Shown: piece after piece, positions 1 through 6,928 of the stretch
Layout: every line of letters starts with the position of its first letter
How positions within the stretch are numbered: the stretch's first letter is position 1
Assembly (NCBI GenBank): GCA_017544005.1
Contig: JAFYEZ010000037.1
Coordinates: 1 to 64,000 of the forward strand
DNA: 64,000 nucleotides
Origin: Bacteroidales bacterium
GTDB lineage: Bacteria; Bacteroidota; Bacteroidia; Bacteroidales; UBA932
Direction of reading: 5' to 3'
The notes under the pieces: model-generated
What the model saw: the letters and a program-made list of their open reading frames with translations, nothing else
Databases searched by the model: none
What the model was told of the DNA's origin: nothing
Program-made: the position numbers and the translations under genes

Positions 1-115
1 TAGTTAAGGACTTGCAACGACGTCGAATCGATTTATCGCATCGGAAAGCGATTCAAATCGTGAACAAGCCAAAACGATAGTAAAACATTAAATATTAACA
101 AGTTATACAAACAGC

Positions 116-130
116 GCGTTAAATTAACGC
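116..130. promoter_or_regulatory. perfect palindrome upstream of first gene (candidate operator)
   Basis: Seven-base arms (GCGTTAA / TTAACGC) around one central A form a perfect palindrome. It ends 5 bp before a -7-like box and 17 bp before the ATG at 148, so it is well placed for a dimeric regulator. No regulator gene is visible nearby. Chance occurrence in AT-rich DNA is possible. Confidence 0.35.
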
Positions 131-135
131 ATCAC

Positions 136-143
136 TAGTATTG
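136..143 (+). promoter_or_regulatory. -7-like box TAGTATTG
   Basis: One mismatch from the Bacteroidetes -7 consensus TAnnTTTG. It ends 4 bp before the ATG at 148, implying a leaderless or nearly leaderless transcript if used. No convincing -33 TTTG was found about 20 bp upstream. Confidence 0.35.
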
Positions 144-147
144 CACT

Positions 148-651
148 ATGAAAAAGTTTTTAATCCTTGCACTTTCTGCCGTTATGGCGCTTGCCTCCTG
201 CACAAAAGACGGTGGTTCCCTCGACGGCAGGTGGGACGCTCCCCGCAGCGAAGAGATGCCCAACGACATGATTTACACGTTCGTTTTCAGCGGAACTTCC
301 CTGGATCTGTACGTTCATTCCTATGGCTGGCACTGCACCGGCACGTACTCGTATGAGAACAATATCATCAAGTACAACATCACCGATATCCAGCAGAGCC
401 TTACCAACGTGGAATTCGACACTGACGGTACGCTGATCACCTGGGCCGGCGGCATGGGCAGCATGAACAGCAGCACCCTGAATCCCAGCGAGGGCTACCA
501 GTGGTATCCCCTCGGCCTGAACCGCGAAGACCTTCTGAACGAGTATAAGCAGAATTTTGCCCAGTTCTCTTTCAAGAAGACCTCGGAGACCACGGCCGAC
601 TGCGGCATTATGGGTCCTGCAGATTCATTCAAATTCACGAAGGTAAAGTAG
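148..651 (+). CDS. small hypothetical lipoprotein
   Basis: The 167-residue product has a lipoprotein signal peptide: basic MKK start, hydrophobic core, and lipobox L-A-S-C with the acylated Cys at residue 18. After the lipobox comes KDGG, then a compact domain rich in aromatic residues, Gly and beta-forming residues. A pattern beginning with L-x-G-x-W near residues 24-29 recalls the lipocalin-like DUF folds common in Bacteroidales lipoproteins, but I do not recognise a named family. It stands alone: a -7-like box and palindrome lie just upstream and a clear intrinsic terminator just downstream. Function is unknown; outer-membrane or periplasmic attachment is inferred from the lipobox. Confidence 0.8.
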   Translation: MKKFLILALSAVMALASCTKDGGSLDGRWDAPRSEEMPNDMIYTFVFSGTSLDLYVHSYGWHCTGTYSYENNIIKYNITDIQQSLTNVEFDTDGTLITWAGGMGSMNSSTLNPSEGYQWYPLGLNREDLLNEYKQNFAQFSFKKTSETTADCGIMGPADSFKFTKVK

Positions 652-690
652 GCAAGTAGGCTCTCTCGGCTTTCCCCGACAGCATTTTAG

Positions 691-728
691 CGGAGGACGA
701 CTGTTACCGGTCGCCCTCCGTTTGTTTT
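691..728 (+). terminator. intrinsic terminator after the first lipoprotein gene
   Basis: The stem CGGAGG/CCTCCG continues through one A-C mismatch into CGAC/GTCG around an eight-base loop and is followed by TTTGTTTT. It lies 40 bp after the stop codon at 651. Confidence 0.75.
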
Positions 729-823
729 GCGGCGCGGGAGAGGGTATCCCGAATACATGGGAAAGTGTTTGGGGGGCGGCGGGGAATTCATCGGCCGGCC
801 GGACAAGTTCCAAAATAAACCCG

Positions 824-831
824 TATCTTTG
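824..831 (+). promoter_or_regulatory. -7 box TATCTTTG
   Basis: Exact match to the Bacteroidetes -7 consensus TAnnTTTG. It ends 7 bp before the ATG at 839, so the transcript would be leaderless or nearly so. The -33 element is not obvious. Confidence 0.55.
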
Positions 832-838
832 AAGAACT

Positions 839-1882
839 ATGAAACGATTCTTTCTTTTCTTCTGCCTGCTCTCCCTGGGGATGGCCGGCAGTCAGGCACA
901 GGCCGGCGGCAAGGCACTGAAATTTGACCGCAACGGCGAATTTAAGATCCTCCATTTCACGGACCTTCATTATATCTATGGCAAGCCGGAGTCGCCCGTG
1001 ACGATCGACTGCCTCAACAAGGTGATCGAGGCGGAGAAGCCGGACTTGATTGTCATCACGGGAGATATGATCTACGGAAAACCGGCTGCCGACGGCGAAC
1101 CCGGACAGCCCGCCCTAAACGGGATCAAAGCAGTGATGAAAGCGGTTTCGTCGCACGGAATCCCGTTCTGCACGACCTTCGGAAATCACGATGACGAATC
1201 GGGGCTGACCCGCCCCGAACTGTACGATATCATACAGGCAACCCCCAACTGCGTCAATCCGCCCCGGGGCGATGCGGCATCGCCGGACTATGCCGTGGAG
1301 GTCAGGTCGTCCGACGGGAAAAGTATAGCCGCCGTCTTGTATTGTCTTGATTCACACTCCTATACCCCCATCAAAGGGGTTGGCAAGTATGCCTGGTTCA
1401 CCCACGGCCAGATTGGCTGGTACCGCGACCGGAGTGCGGCCTACACGCAGGCAAACGGCGGAACGCCCGTCCCCTCCTTCGCTTTTTTCCATATTCCGCT
1501 GCCGGAGTACGGCCAGGCTTTCGCCAATCCGCAGACGCACGTTTTCGGCAACCGCAAAGAGGCTGGGGGAGAGCCCAAGGTCAACAGCGGCATGTTTGTC
1601 CATATGCTGGAATGCGGAGATATCGTGGGCATCTTTACGGGGCATGACCACGACAACGACTATGCGCTGGATTACTTCGGTATCTGCCTCTGCTACGGCA
1701 GGTTTTCGGGGTGCAGCAACGTCTATAATCACCTGCCCAACGGCGGGCGCGTCATTGTCCTGAAGGAGGGCGAACGACGTTTCCGCTCCTGGATCCGCCA
1801 GCGGGAAGACGGCGCTCTGGTCCAGCCCTTCACCTATCCCGACGACTTTGTCTTCCGCAAGGGAGAGAATTACAATCACTGA
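839..1882 (+). CDS. secreted calcineurin-like metallophosphoesterase
   Basis: The 347-residue protein has a Sec signal peptide ending near A-Q-A at residues 20-22. It carries the metallophosphoesterase metal ligands in order: D42-x-H44 (T-D-L-H), D76 (T-G-D), N116-H117-D118 (G-N-H-D) and H269/H271 (G-H-D-H). These bind a di-metal centre that hydrolyses phosphomonoesters or diesters; the layout is like Dcr2/purple-acid-phosphatase-type exported enzymes. The substrate cannot be told from sequence. It is monocistronic, with its own -7 box eight bases before the ATG and only repeats downstream. Periplasmic or surface location is inferred. Phosphate scavenging or glycan dephosphorylation are both possible. 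Confidence 0.9.
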   Translation: MKRFFLFFCLLSLGMAGSQAQAGGKALKFDRNGEFKILHFTDLHYIYGKPESPVTIDCLNKVIEAEKPDLIVITGDMIYGKPAADGEPGQPALNGIKAVMKAVSSHGIPFCTTFGNHDDESGLTRPELYDIIQATPNCVNPPRGDAASPDYAVEVRSSDGKSIAAVLYCLDSHSYTPIKGVGKYAWFTHGQIGWYRDRSAAYTQANGGTPVPSFAFFHIPLPEYGQAFANPQTHVFGNRKEAGGEPKVNSGMFVHMLECGDIVGIFTGHDHDNDYALDYFGICLCYGRFSGCSNVYNHLPNGGRVIVLKEGERRFRSWIRQREDGALVQPFTYPDDFVFRKGENYNH

Positions 1883-1892
1883 TTCCGGGGAG

Positions 1893-1926
1893 AACCGCTT
1901 GAGGCGTTCCGACTTGTTGAGCGGTT
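1893..1926 (+). terminator. stem-loop after metallophosphoesterase, weak terminator candidate
   Basis: Arms AACCGCT and AGCGGTT (7 bp) enclose a 20-base loop, 11 bp after the stop codon. They are followed by TCTA rather than a solid T-run, so termination is uncertain. Confidence 0.3.
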
Positions 1927-2008
1927 TCTAACCATTGAGCACGGAGCGCGATTATTATTTGCTTGATTATCTGGCAATTACATTTTCGAACCGTGCTCAA
2001 TGATTAGA
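1927..2008. repeat. 18-bp inverted repeat with 46-bp spacer
   Basis: The arms at 1927-1944 and 1991-2008 are reverse complements except for one C/A mismatch (opposed positions 1932 and 2003). The AT-rich spacer contains no ORF. It could fold as an RNA hairpin, be a terminator-like structure, or be the ends of a tiny mobile element. Confidence 0.6.
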
Positions 2009-2080
2009 GTGCAGGGGTGGGAGATGTTTGGGGGCGTTCGGGAGTAGTCGAGGAGAGTCGTGGCGGCACGAATCTTTTTG

Positions 2081-2251
2081 TTTTGCAACCATCGCGCGGG
2101 CGAATGGATTTTATCTAACTGATTACCAGTGAGTTATTGATTTACCGTCCGCGCGGTCTGCTCTCTGGCGCGACACCGCGCGGAATGATTTTTCGCAAAG
2201 TATTAGTGATCAACGTGTTGTAAAGTGGCGTTCCGCGCGATGGTTGCAAAA
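2081..2251. repeat. 171-bp element bounded by 19-bp perfect terminal inverted repeats
   Basis: Positions 2081-2099 (starting TTTTGCAACC) and 2233-2251 are perfect 19-bp reverse complements. The 133-bp interior has no convincing gene and repeats the short motif CCGCGCGG near 2151 and 2174. Size and ends resemble a MITE or intergenic repeat unit. I see no clear target-site duplication and no transposase in the window. Confidence 0.55.
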
Positions 2252-2346
2252 AGGGTGAGCGGGAGTGAATATGTGAGGGAGCATCGGGGAAAGTCGTATG
2301 GAAGGCGCGCCCCGCACCGGGAGTTCGGTGGAACGGGCGGCCAGCC

Positions 2347-2490
2347 CCCCCTCACCGGGATTTCGTCAGGCCGGAGGCCCTCCGGCATTCCCAGCCGCCT
2401 GCGGCGGGGCGAGGACCAGCCAACATCCCCCTCACCGGGATTTCGTCGGGCCGGGGGCCCTCCGACATCCCCGCCCGCCTGCGGCGGGGC
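2347..2490. repeat. two-copy 80-bp-period GC-rich tandem repeat
   Basis: Two 64-bp units, 2347-2410 and 2427-2490, differ at only a few bases and are offset by exactly 80 bp. Each begins CCCCTCACCGGGATTTCGTC and ends with GCGGCGGGGC. Each contains a strong GC-rich palindrome of the GCCGGAGG/CCTCCGGC type. Short ORFs across it are low-complexity and unlikely to be real. Confidence 0.75.
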
Positions 2491-2506
2491 TATGCAAACC
2501 GTCATA

Positions 2507-2543
2507 AAAATAGCGCGATCGAGCAAGCTCGTCGCGCTATTTT
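2507..2543. terminator. strong symmetric hairpin, probable bidirectional terminator
   Basis: A 12-bp perfect stem (AAAATAGCGCGA / TCGCGCTATTTT) is extended by an inner five-pair stem CGAGC/GCTCG around a two-base loop. A-tract and T-tract flanks allow termination in either direction. It lies 13 bp beyond the 3' end of the minus-strand tRNA-Ser. Confidence 0.75.
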
Positions 2544-2555
2544 CATTCCGCTTTG

Positions 2556-2643
2556 CGGTGAGGGGGGGATTCGAACCCCCGGTACGGTAATCCCGTACGT
2601 CAGTTTAGCAAACTGGTGGTTTAAGCCACTCACCCACCTCACC
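2556..2643 (-). tRNA. tRNA-Ser (anticodon GCU)
   Basis: On the minus strand the acceptor arms are GGTGAGG and CCTCACC with discriminator G at 2556. The anticodon loop TTGCTAA gives anticodon GCT, and the T arm is GGGGG-TTCGAAT-CCCCC. The long variable arm (CGTACGG...CCGTACC-like) is typical of class II serine tRNAs. The 3' CCA is not encoded. Confidence 0.95.
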
Positions 2644-2680
2644 GGGCACCGTTCGGAATATGGGAACCCGAACGGGACTG

Positions 2681-2688
2681 CAAATATA
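2681..2688 (-). promoter_or_regulatory. -7 box TATATTTG for tRNA-Ser
   Basis: On the minus strand TATATTTG matches TAnnTTTG and lies about 38 bp upstream of the mature tRNA 5' end, leaving a short leader that can form a GTTCGG/CCGAAC hairpin. Confidence 0.5.
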
Positions 2689-2692
2689 TATC

Positions 2693-2713
2693 TTTTTCGG
2701 CGAACGCGAAAAA
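2693..2713 (-). terminator. short hairpin after the GH97 pair, weak terminator candidate
   Basis: TTTTTCG and CGAAAAA form a 7-bp stem around a seven-base loop, 7 bp beyond the stop of the downstream GH97 gene. It has no long T-run after the stem, so it may only attenuate transcription before the tRNA promoter. Confidence 0.3.
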
Positions 2714-2719
2714 ATTCGA

Positions 2720-4774
2720 TTACTTCACGTCGTCGGTGATGTCGATATCGGCATCGAGATTGACCGTCGGCTGCTTGATGATCTTGATCACGAAGCCGCC
2801 GCCGGGCGCCATGTGGATGGTCAGGGACTGTGTCTTGTCGGTGGTGTAGAAGTTATGGACGTAGTCGCGGGCCACGCGGTGCGCGTTGGGGCCGTCCTGC
2901 AGGACCTCCACGAAGCAGTCGGTGTTCTTGTAGAAGGAGAGGTCCACCGTCACGTCGCGCGGATCCCAGTTGTTCAGGCCGGCGATATACCAGACCTCCT
3001 CGCTGCGGCGCGCCAGGACGATAAACTCCCCGAGGGTTCCGCCCAGCGGCTGGGTCTTGTCCCAGACGGTCGGCACATGGGCGATGAAGTCGAGGCACTC
3101 CCGGTTCTCCACGTAGTTGGACGGGCTGTCGCAGAGCATCGCGAGCGGCGACTTGAAGATCACGTACTCGGCCAGCTGGTGGCAGCGGGTACCCTGGCTC
3201 ATCGGCTCGGAATAGACGGCCTTGTAGCTCTTCTTGGTGGCGTTGCGCATCGCACCCTGGGTGTAGTCGGCCGGACCGGCCACGAAACGGATGTAGGGCG
3301 CCGTGACATCGTAGGTCACCAGGTCGCAGTCATTGTCCCACTTGGTCTGCTCCAGACCGAAGATGCCTTCATAGTTGAGGACGTTCGGCCAGGTGCGGCT
3401 GAGGCCTGTCGGCTTGTAGATGCCGTGGAAATCAAGAATCAGGTGATACTTGGCGGCCATCTCGGCGGCTCGCGTCACGAAGGAGACCATCTGCTGGTCG
3501 TCGCGGTTCATGAAGTCCACCTTGAACCCCTTGACACCCACCTCGGAATAGTACTTGCAGACCTTCTCCATGTCCTTGTTGAAAGCCCAGTAGCCGGCCC
3601 AGAGGATGATGCCCACCCCCTTCTCGCGGCCATAGCGGACCAGCTGCTCGATATCGATCTCCGGCACCACCTTGAAGAGGTCGGCCTGGCCCTTGACAGC
3701 CCAGCCTTCGTCCAGAATCACATATTCAATGTGGTTTTCAGCCGCAAAGTCGATATAGTGCTGATAGGTTTCGTTGTTGATGCCGGCCTCGAACGGGACG
3801 TTGTAGAGGCTCCAGTCGTTCCACCAGTCCCAGGCCACCTTGCCCGGACGCACCCAGCTGAAATCCAGCGTCGGGTCGGCCGGTTTGGCCAGACGATACA
3901 CGATATCGTTGTCGGCCATGGCGATGTCGGTCGGCGTGATGGCGATCACGCGCCAGGGAAATTCGGTGGCGCCGTCGCACTTGGCAATCCATTTTTCGCG
4001 ACCGTTCACCAGCCCCTCGAGCTCATTGTGGCCGCCCTGCTTCTCCTGGATCGGATAAGCGGGGAAGACACCGGAGAGGATGGTTTTCTTCTTTTCGCCG
4101 TTGTAGAGATACATGCCCGGATAGTTGCGCAGATCGGCCTCGGTGATGCAGATGCGCGGACCGTTGGGGATCTCGATCAGCAGCGGCAGGAAGGCCAGGC
4201 GGTCAGGGTTCCAGGCGGAGGGAAGCACCTTCTCATAGGTGTTCTCGAAGTTGTTGTGGAACTGATTCTCCCAGCTCTTCTTGGAGGGCGAATCGCAGCG
4301 GACATACGACACGTACATCGGCCAATCTTCTGCGATATTGTAAGTTACGGTCTCGCTCATCACCTTGAACGGGTTCGTGGCGCGCGAGACAATCCGGTAG
4401 GCGACGCCGTCGTTGTAGACGCGGAAGATAACGTCGTGATCCTTGTAGACGAAGGTCGCCTCGTTATAGACGTCGCGCACATCTTTCTTGTGATAGATCT
4501 CGGTGCGGATGACATCGTCCACCTGTTTTTTGACCACATCCTGCACCTTGCCTTTGCCCAGCGTCTTTCCGTTGTCGAGTTTCATCTGCACAGGGCAGTC
4601 ATAGAGCACAAGACCTCCGGTGTAACCCACGCTGAAGGTCATCGAACCGGAGTAATTAATGGCGACGACAATCTTTCCATCGGGAGAAGGAATTGTCTCG
4701 GTTTTCGGAGCAGCCAGCAGCGAAAAGGCTGCGAAGAGGCCGGCAAAAGCCAACAAGAATCGTTTCATAGTCAA
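2720..4774 (-). CDS. glycoside hydrolase family 97, predicted retaining alpha-galactosidase type
   Basis: The 684-residue exported protein has a signal peptide ending near L-L-A-A. It then has a GH97 N-terminal beta-sandwich (about 25-290), a catalytic (beta/alpha)8 barrel (about 300-580) and a C-terminal beta domain. Hallmarks are W-D-W-W at the barrel start, L-D-E-G-W, and K-V-D-F-M. Asp420 of K-V-D-F-M sits where retaining GH97 enzymes have their nucleophile, and Glu475 (G-L-E-Q) lies 55 residues later. As I recall, the characterised BtGH97b uses Asp415/Glu470 with that spacing. Inverting SusB-type enzymes lack this Asp. Alpha-galactoside or related alpha-linked substrates are therefore favoured. 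It sits 12 bp downstream of a paralogue. ATG at 4774 or the MKR start at 4768 are both possible. Confidence 0.93.
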   Translation of the reverse strand: MTMKRFLLAFAGLFAAFSLLAAPKTETIPSPDGKIVVAINYSGSMTFSVGYTGGLVLYDCPVQMKLDNGKTLGKGKVQDVVKKQVDDVIRTEIYHKKDVRDVYNEATFVYKDHDVIFRVYNDGVAYRIVSRATNPFKVMSETVTYNIAEDWPMYVSYVRCDSPSKKSWENQFHNNFENTYEKVLPSAWNPDRLAFLPLLIEIPNGPRICITEADLRNYPGMYLYNGEKKKTILSGVFPAYPIQEKQGGHNELEGLVNGREKWIAKCDGATEFPWRVIAITPTDIAMADNDIVYRLAKPADPTLDFSWVRPGKVAWDWWNDWSLYNVPFEAGINNETYQHYIDFAAENHIEYVILDEGWAVKGQADLFKVVPEIDIEQLVRYGREKGVGIILWAGYWAFNKDMEKVCKYYSEVGVKGFKVDFMNRDDQQMVSFVTRAAEMAAKYHLILDFHGIYKPTGLSRTWPNVLNYEGIFGLEQTKWDNDCDLVTYDVTAPYIRFVAGPADYTQGAMRNATKKSYKAVYSEPMSQGTRCHQLAEYVIFKSPLAMLCDSPSNYVENRECLDFIAHVPTVWDKTQPLGGTLGEFIVLARRSEEVWYIAGLNNWDPRDVTVDLSFYKNTDCFVEVLQDGPNAHRVARDYVHNFYTTDKTQSLTIHMAPGGGFVIKIIKQPTVNLDADIDITDDVK

Positions 4775-4786
4775 TATGATTACAGA

Positions 4787-6865
4787 TTATTCGTCAATAC
4801 TTAAGTCCATTCCGGAATTCGGATTGGGGATGATGCGCACCACGAATCCGCCGCCCGGCGCCATCCGCACCGGCAGTTCCCGGGTCTTGCGGGTGTCGGT
4901 GAAGCGGTGCGAGAAGTCCTTGGCCAGGTAGTCGGCGTTGACGCCGTCCTGCAGCACCTCCACCAGGAAGTCTCCCCGCTGGAAGCCCAGGTCCACGAGC
5001 ACGTCGCGCTCCGTCCAGCCGTTGAGGCCGGCGATGTACCAGACCGATCCCTTGCGGCGCGAGAGGATGATGTATTCGCCCGCCTCGCCGGAGACCATCC
5101 GGGTCTCATCCCAGACGGTGGGGATGCCCGCCAGGAAATCGAAGCATTCGCGGTTGTCCAGGTAGTTGGAAGGACTGTCGCAGAGTGTGACGAGCGGAGA
5201 ATGGAAGACGATGGCGGCGGCCAGCTGGTGGCAGCGGGTGCCCTGGCTCATCGGCTCCTCGTAGATGGTGTAGAAATTCTTCAGGGAAGCGTTGCGCATG
5301 GCGCCCGGACAGTAGTCGATGGGGCCGGCCACGGCGCGCACGAAGGGCAGCGTCACGTCGTTGGTCACCATATCCAGCTCGCGGGAGATGGTTTTGGTCT
5401 TTTCCATGGTCACGGCGCTCTCGAAGCTGATCACGTTGGGCCAGGTCTTGGTGAGGCCGGTCGGCTTGCAGCAACCGTGGAAATCCACCAGCAGGTGGTG
5501 GGTGGCCGCCGCGCTGGCGGTCCGGGTCATGAATTCGACCATCGGCTGGTCGTCGCGGTGGAGCATATCCACCACGAAGCCCTCCACGCCGAGTTTGGCG
5601 TAATAGTCAAAGATCTGCTCCAGGTCGCGGCTCAGCGCCCAGTAGCCCGCCCAGAGCAGGATGCCGATGCGCTTCTCGCGGGCGTATTCCACCACACCGC
5701 GCAGATCCAGTCCCGACACCACCTGGTAGAGGTCGGCCTGCGGGCCGGAGGACCAGCCTTCACCGATCACGACATATTGAAAGCCGTGCTCCGCGGCGAA
5801 GTCCACATAGTGCTTGTAGGTCTGCGTATTGATGCCGCATTTGAAATCCACGCCGTGCAGCATCCGGGAGCTCCACCAGTCCCAGAGCGCCTTGCCGGGC
5901 CGCACCCAGCCGAAGCTCGCTTCGAAACCCGGCGGCGTGGCGAGCTTGTAAACCAGGTCGTTGTCGGCCATCTTGACGTCGCTGGGCGCCACGGCGATCA
6001 CGCGCCAGGGAAATTCGGTCACGCTGGCGGGCGAATCATACTTGGCAATATACTTTTCGCGGCCGGAGACGATGGATTCCAGATTATGACGACCGCCTTG
6101 TGCGGAACCCGTAGGGTACGCGGCAAAGCGGCCGGAGTAGATTTGATGTTTCTTGTCGGTGAACTGCAGGTACATGCCCGGGTAGTTCTGAAGATCGGCC
6201 TCGGTGATGCAGATGCAGATGCCGCCGTCGGCCTTGACCATCATCGGCAGGTAGGCCAGGCGATCGGTGGGCCAGCCGGAAAGCGGCAGGTGGCTGTAGG
6301 TATTCTCAAAGCTGTGGTGATACTGCTTGTCGAAGGACTTCTTGTCGTTCGGTACATAGCCCGTGGACCAGGTGGCGAAGGAGGGCCAGTCGCCCGCGAA
6401 ATGGAAGTCCGCCTGCTCGGACATCACCTTGAAGGGCGAAGAATGGAAGGCGGCGAAGCGGTAGGCGAATCCGTCGTCATAAGCGCGGAAGATTACCTCG
6501 TAGTCCTTGTAGGTCAGACGGACCTCGTTGAAACGGGCATCCACCTCGTTCTTGGTGTAGGCAGTGGGGTGCAGCGTTTCGCTGATGGGCGTGACGACAA
6601 TATTCTTGTTGACGGTACGTCCCTTGCCGTTGAAGTTCTTGCTGTCGAGCTTCATCGAAATTTCGCAGTCTTCCATCAGCAGTTTGTCGTTGTAGCTCAG
6701 CGAGAAACTCAGGCCGCCGCGGTTCGAAATCTGCGCCTTGAGCCGCCCGTTCGGCGAGGTAAGAACCGTCTGGCGCGGCGCGGCCTCGGCCGGGAAGCAC
6801 AGGAAGAGCGCCACCAGAGAGGTGAGCACAGAAATCAGATATCCTTTATGGCATCGCACAGTCAT
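4787..6865 (-). CDS. glycoside hydrolase family 97, second paralogue
   Basis: The 692-residue exported protein has a signal peptide ending near A-E-A-A and the same three-domain GH97 layout as its downstream neighbour. The barrel contains W-D-W-W, G-E-G-W and V-V-D-M-L. Asp433 and Glu488 occupy the retaining nucleophile and acid/base positions with the same 55-residue spacing, so it too is predicted to be a retaining alpha-glycosidase, most likely alpha-galactosidase-like. It differs from its partner around the pocket (G-E-G-W for D-E-G-W; C-C-K-P-T for I-Y-K-P-T), which suggests different linkages or leaving groups. A 63-bp gap and a -7 box upstream separate it from the long array, so the GH97 pair may have its own promoter. 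Confidence 0.93.
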   Translation of the reverse strand: MTVRCHKGYLISVLTSLVALFLCFPAEAAPRQTVLTSPNGRLKAQISNRGGLSFSLSYNDKLLMEDCEISMKLDSKNFNGKGRTVNKNIVVTPISETLHPTAYTKNEVDARFNEVRLTYKDYEVIFRAYDDGFAYRFAAFHSSPFKVMSEQADFHFAGDWPSFATWSTGYVPNDKKSFDKQYHHSFENTYSHLPLSGWPTDRLAYLPMMVKADGGICICITEADLQNYPGMYLQFTDKKHQIYSGRFAAYPTGSAQGGRHNLESIVSGREKYIAKYDSPASVTEFPWRVIAVAPSDVKMADNDLVYKLATPPGFEASFGWVRPGKALWDWWSSRMLHGVDFKCGINTQTYKHYVDFAAEHGFQYVVIGEGWSSGPQADLYQVVSGLDLRGVVEYAREKRIGILLWAGYWALSRDLEQIFDYYAKLGVEGFVVDMLHRDDQPMVEFMTRTASAAATHHLLVDFHGCCKPTGLTKTWPNVISFESAVTMEKTKTISRELDMVTNDVTLPFVRAVAGPIDYCPGAMRNASLKNFYTIYEEPMSQGTRCHQLAAAIVFHSPLVTLCDSPSNYLDNRECFDFLAGIPTVWDETRMVSGEAGEYIILSRRKGSVWYIAGLNGWTERDVLVDLGFQRGDFLVEVLQDGVNADYLAKDFSHRFTDTRKTRELPVRMAPGGGFVVRIIPNPNSGMDLSIDE

Positions 6866-6884
6866 CCGAATTTATCGTATCACG

Positions 6885-6892
6885 CAAAGATA
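6885..6892 (-). promoter_or_regulatory. -7 box TATCTTTG for the GH97 pair
   Basis: The minus strand reads TATCTTTG, an exact TAnnTTTG match, 19 bp before the ATG at 6865 in the only gap over 21 bp in this whole gene array. No clear -33 TTTG is seen. Confidence 0.5.
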
Positions 6893-6928
6893 AGATTTTT
6901 TTCGGATAATGGAACGATATTGCACCAA

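Noticed and set aside
2225-2590. 121-codon plus-strand frame across the tandem repeat and tRNA-Ser
   Set aside because: It runs through repeats, a hairpin and the tRNA gene and has Pro/Arg/Gly-rich composition; not a believable gene.
2660-4804. Plus-strand open frame of 714 codons opposite the first GH97 gene
   Set aside because: No signal peptide or domain; low-complexity Val/His/Gly composition typical of an antisense shadow.
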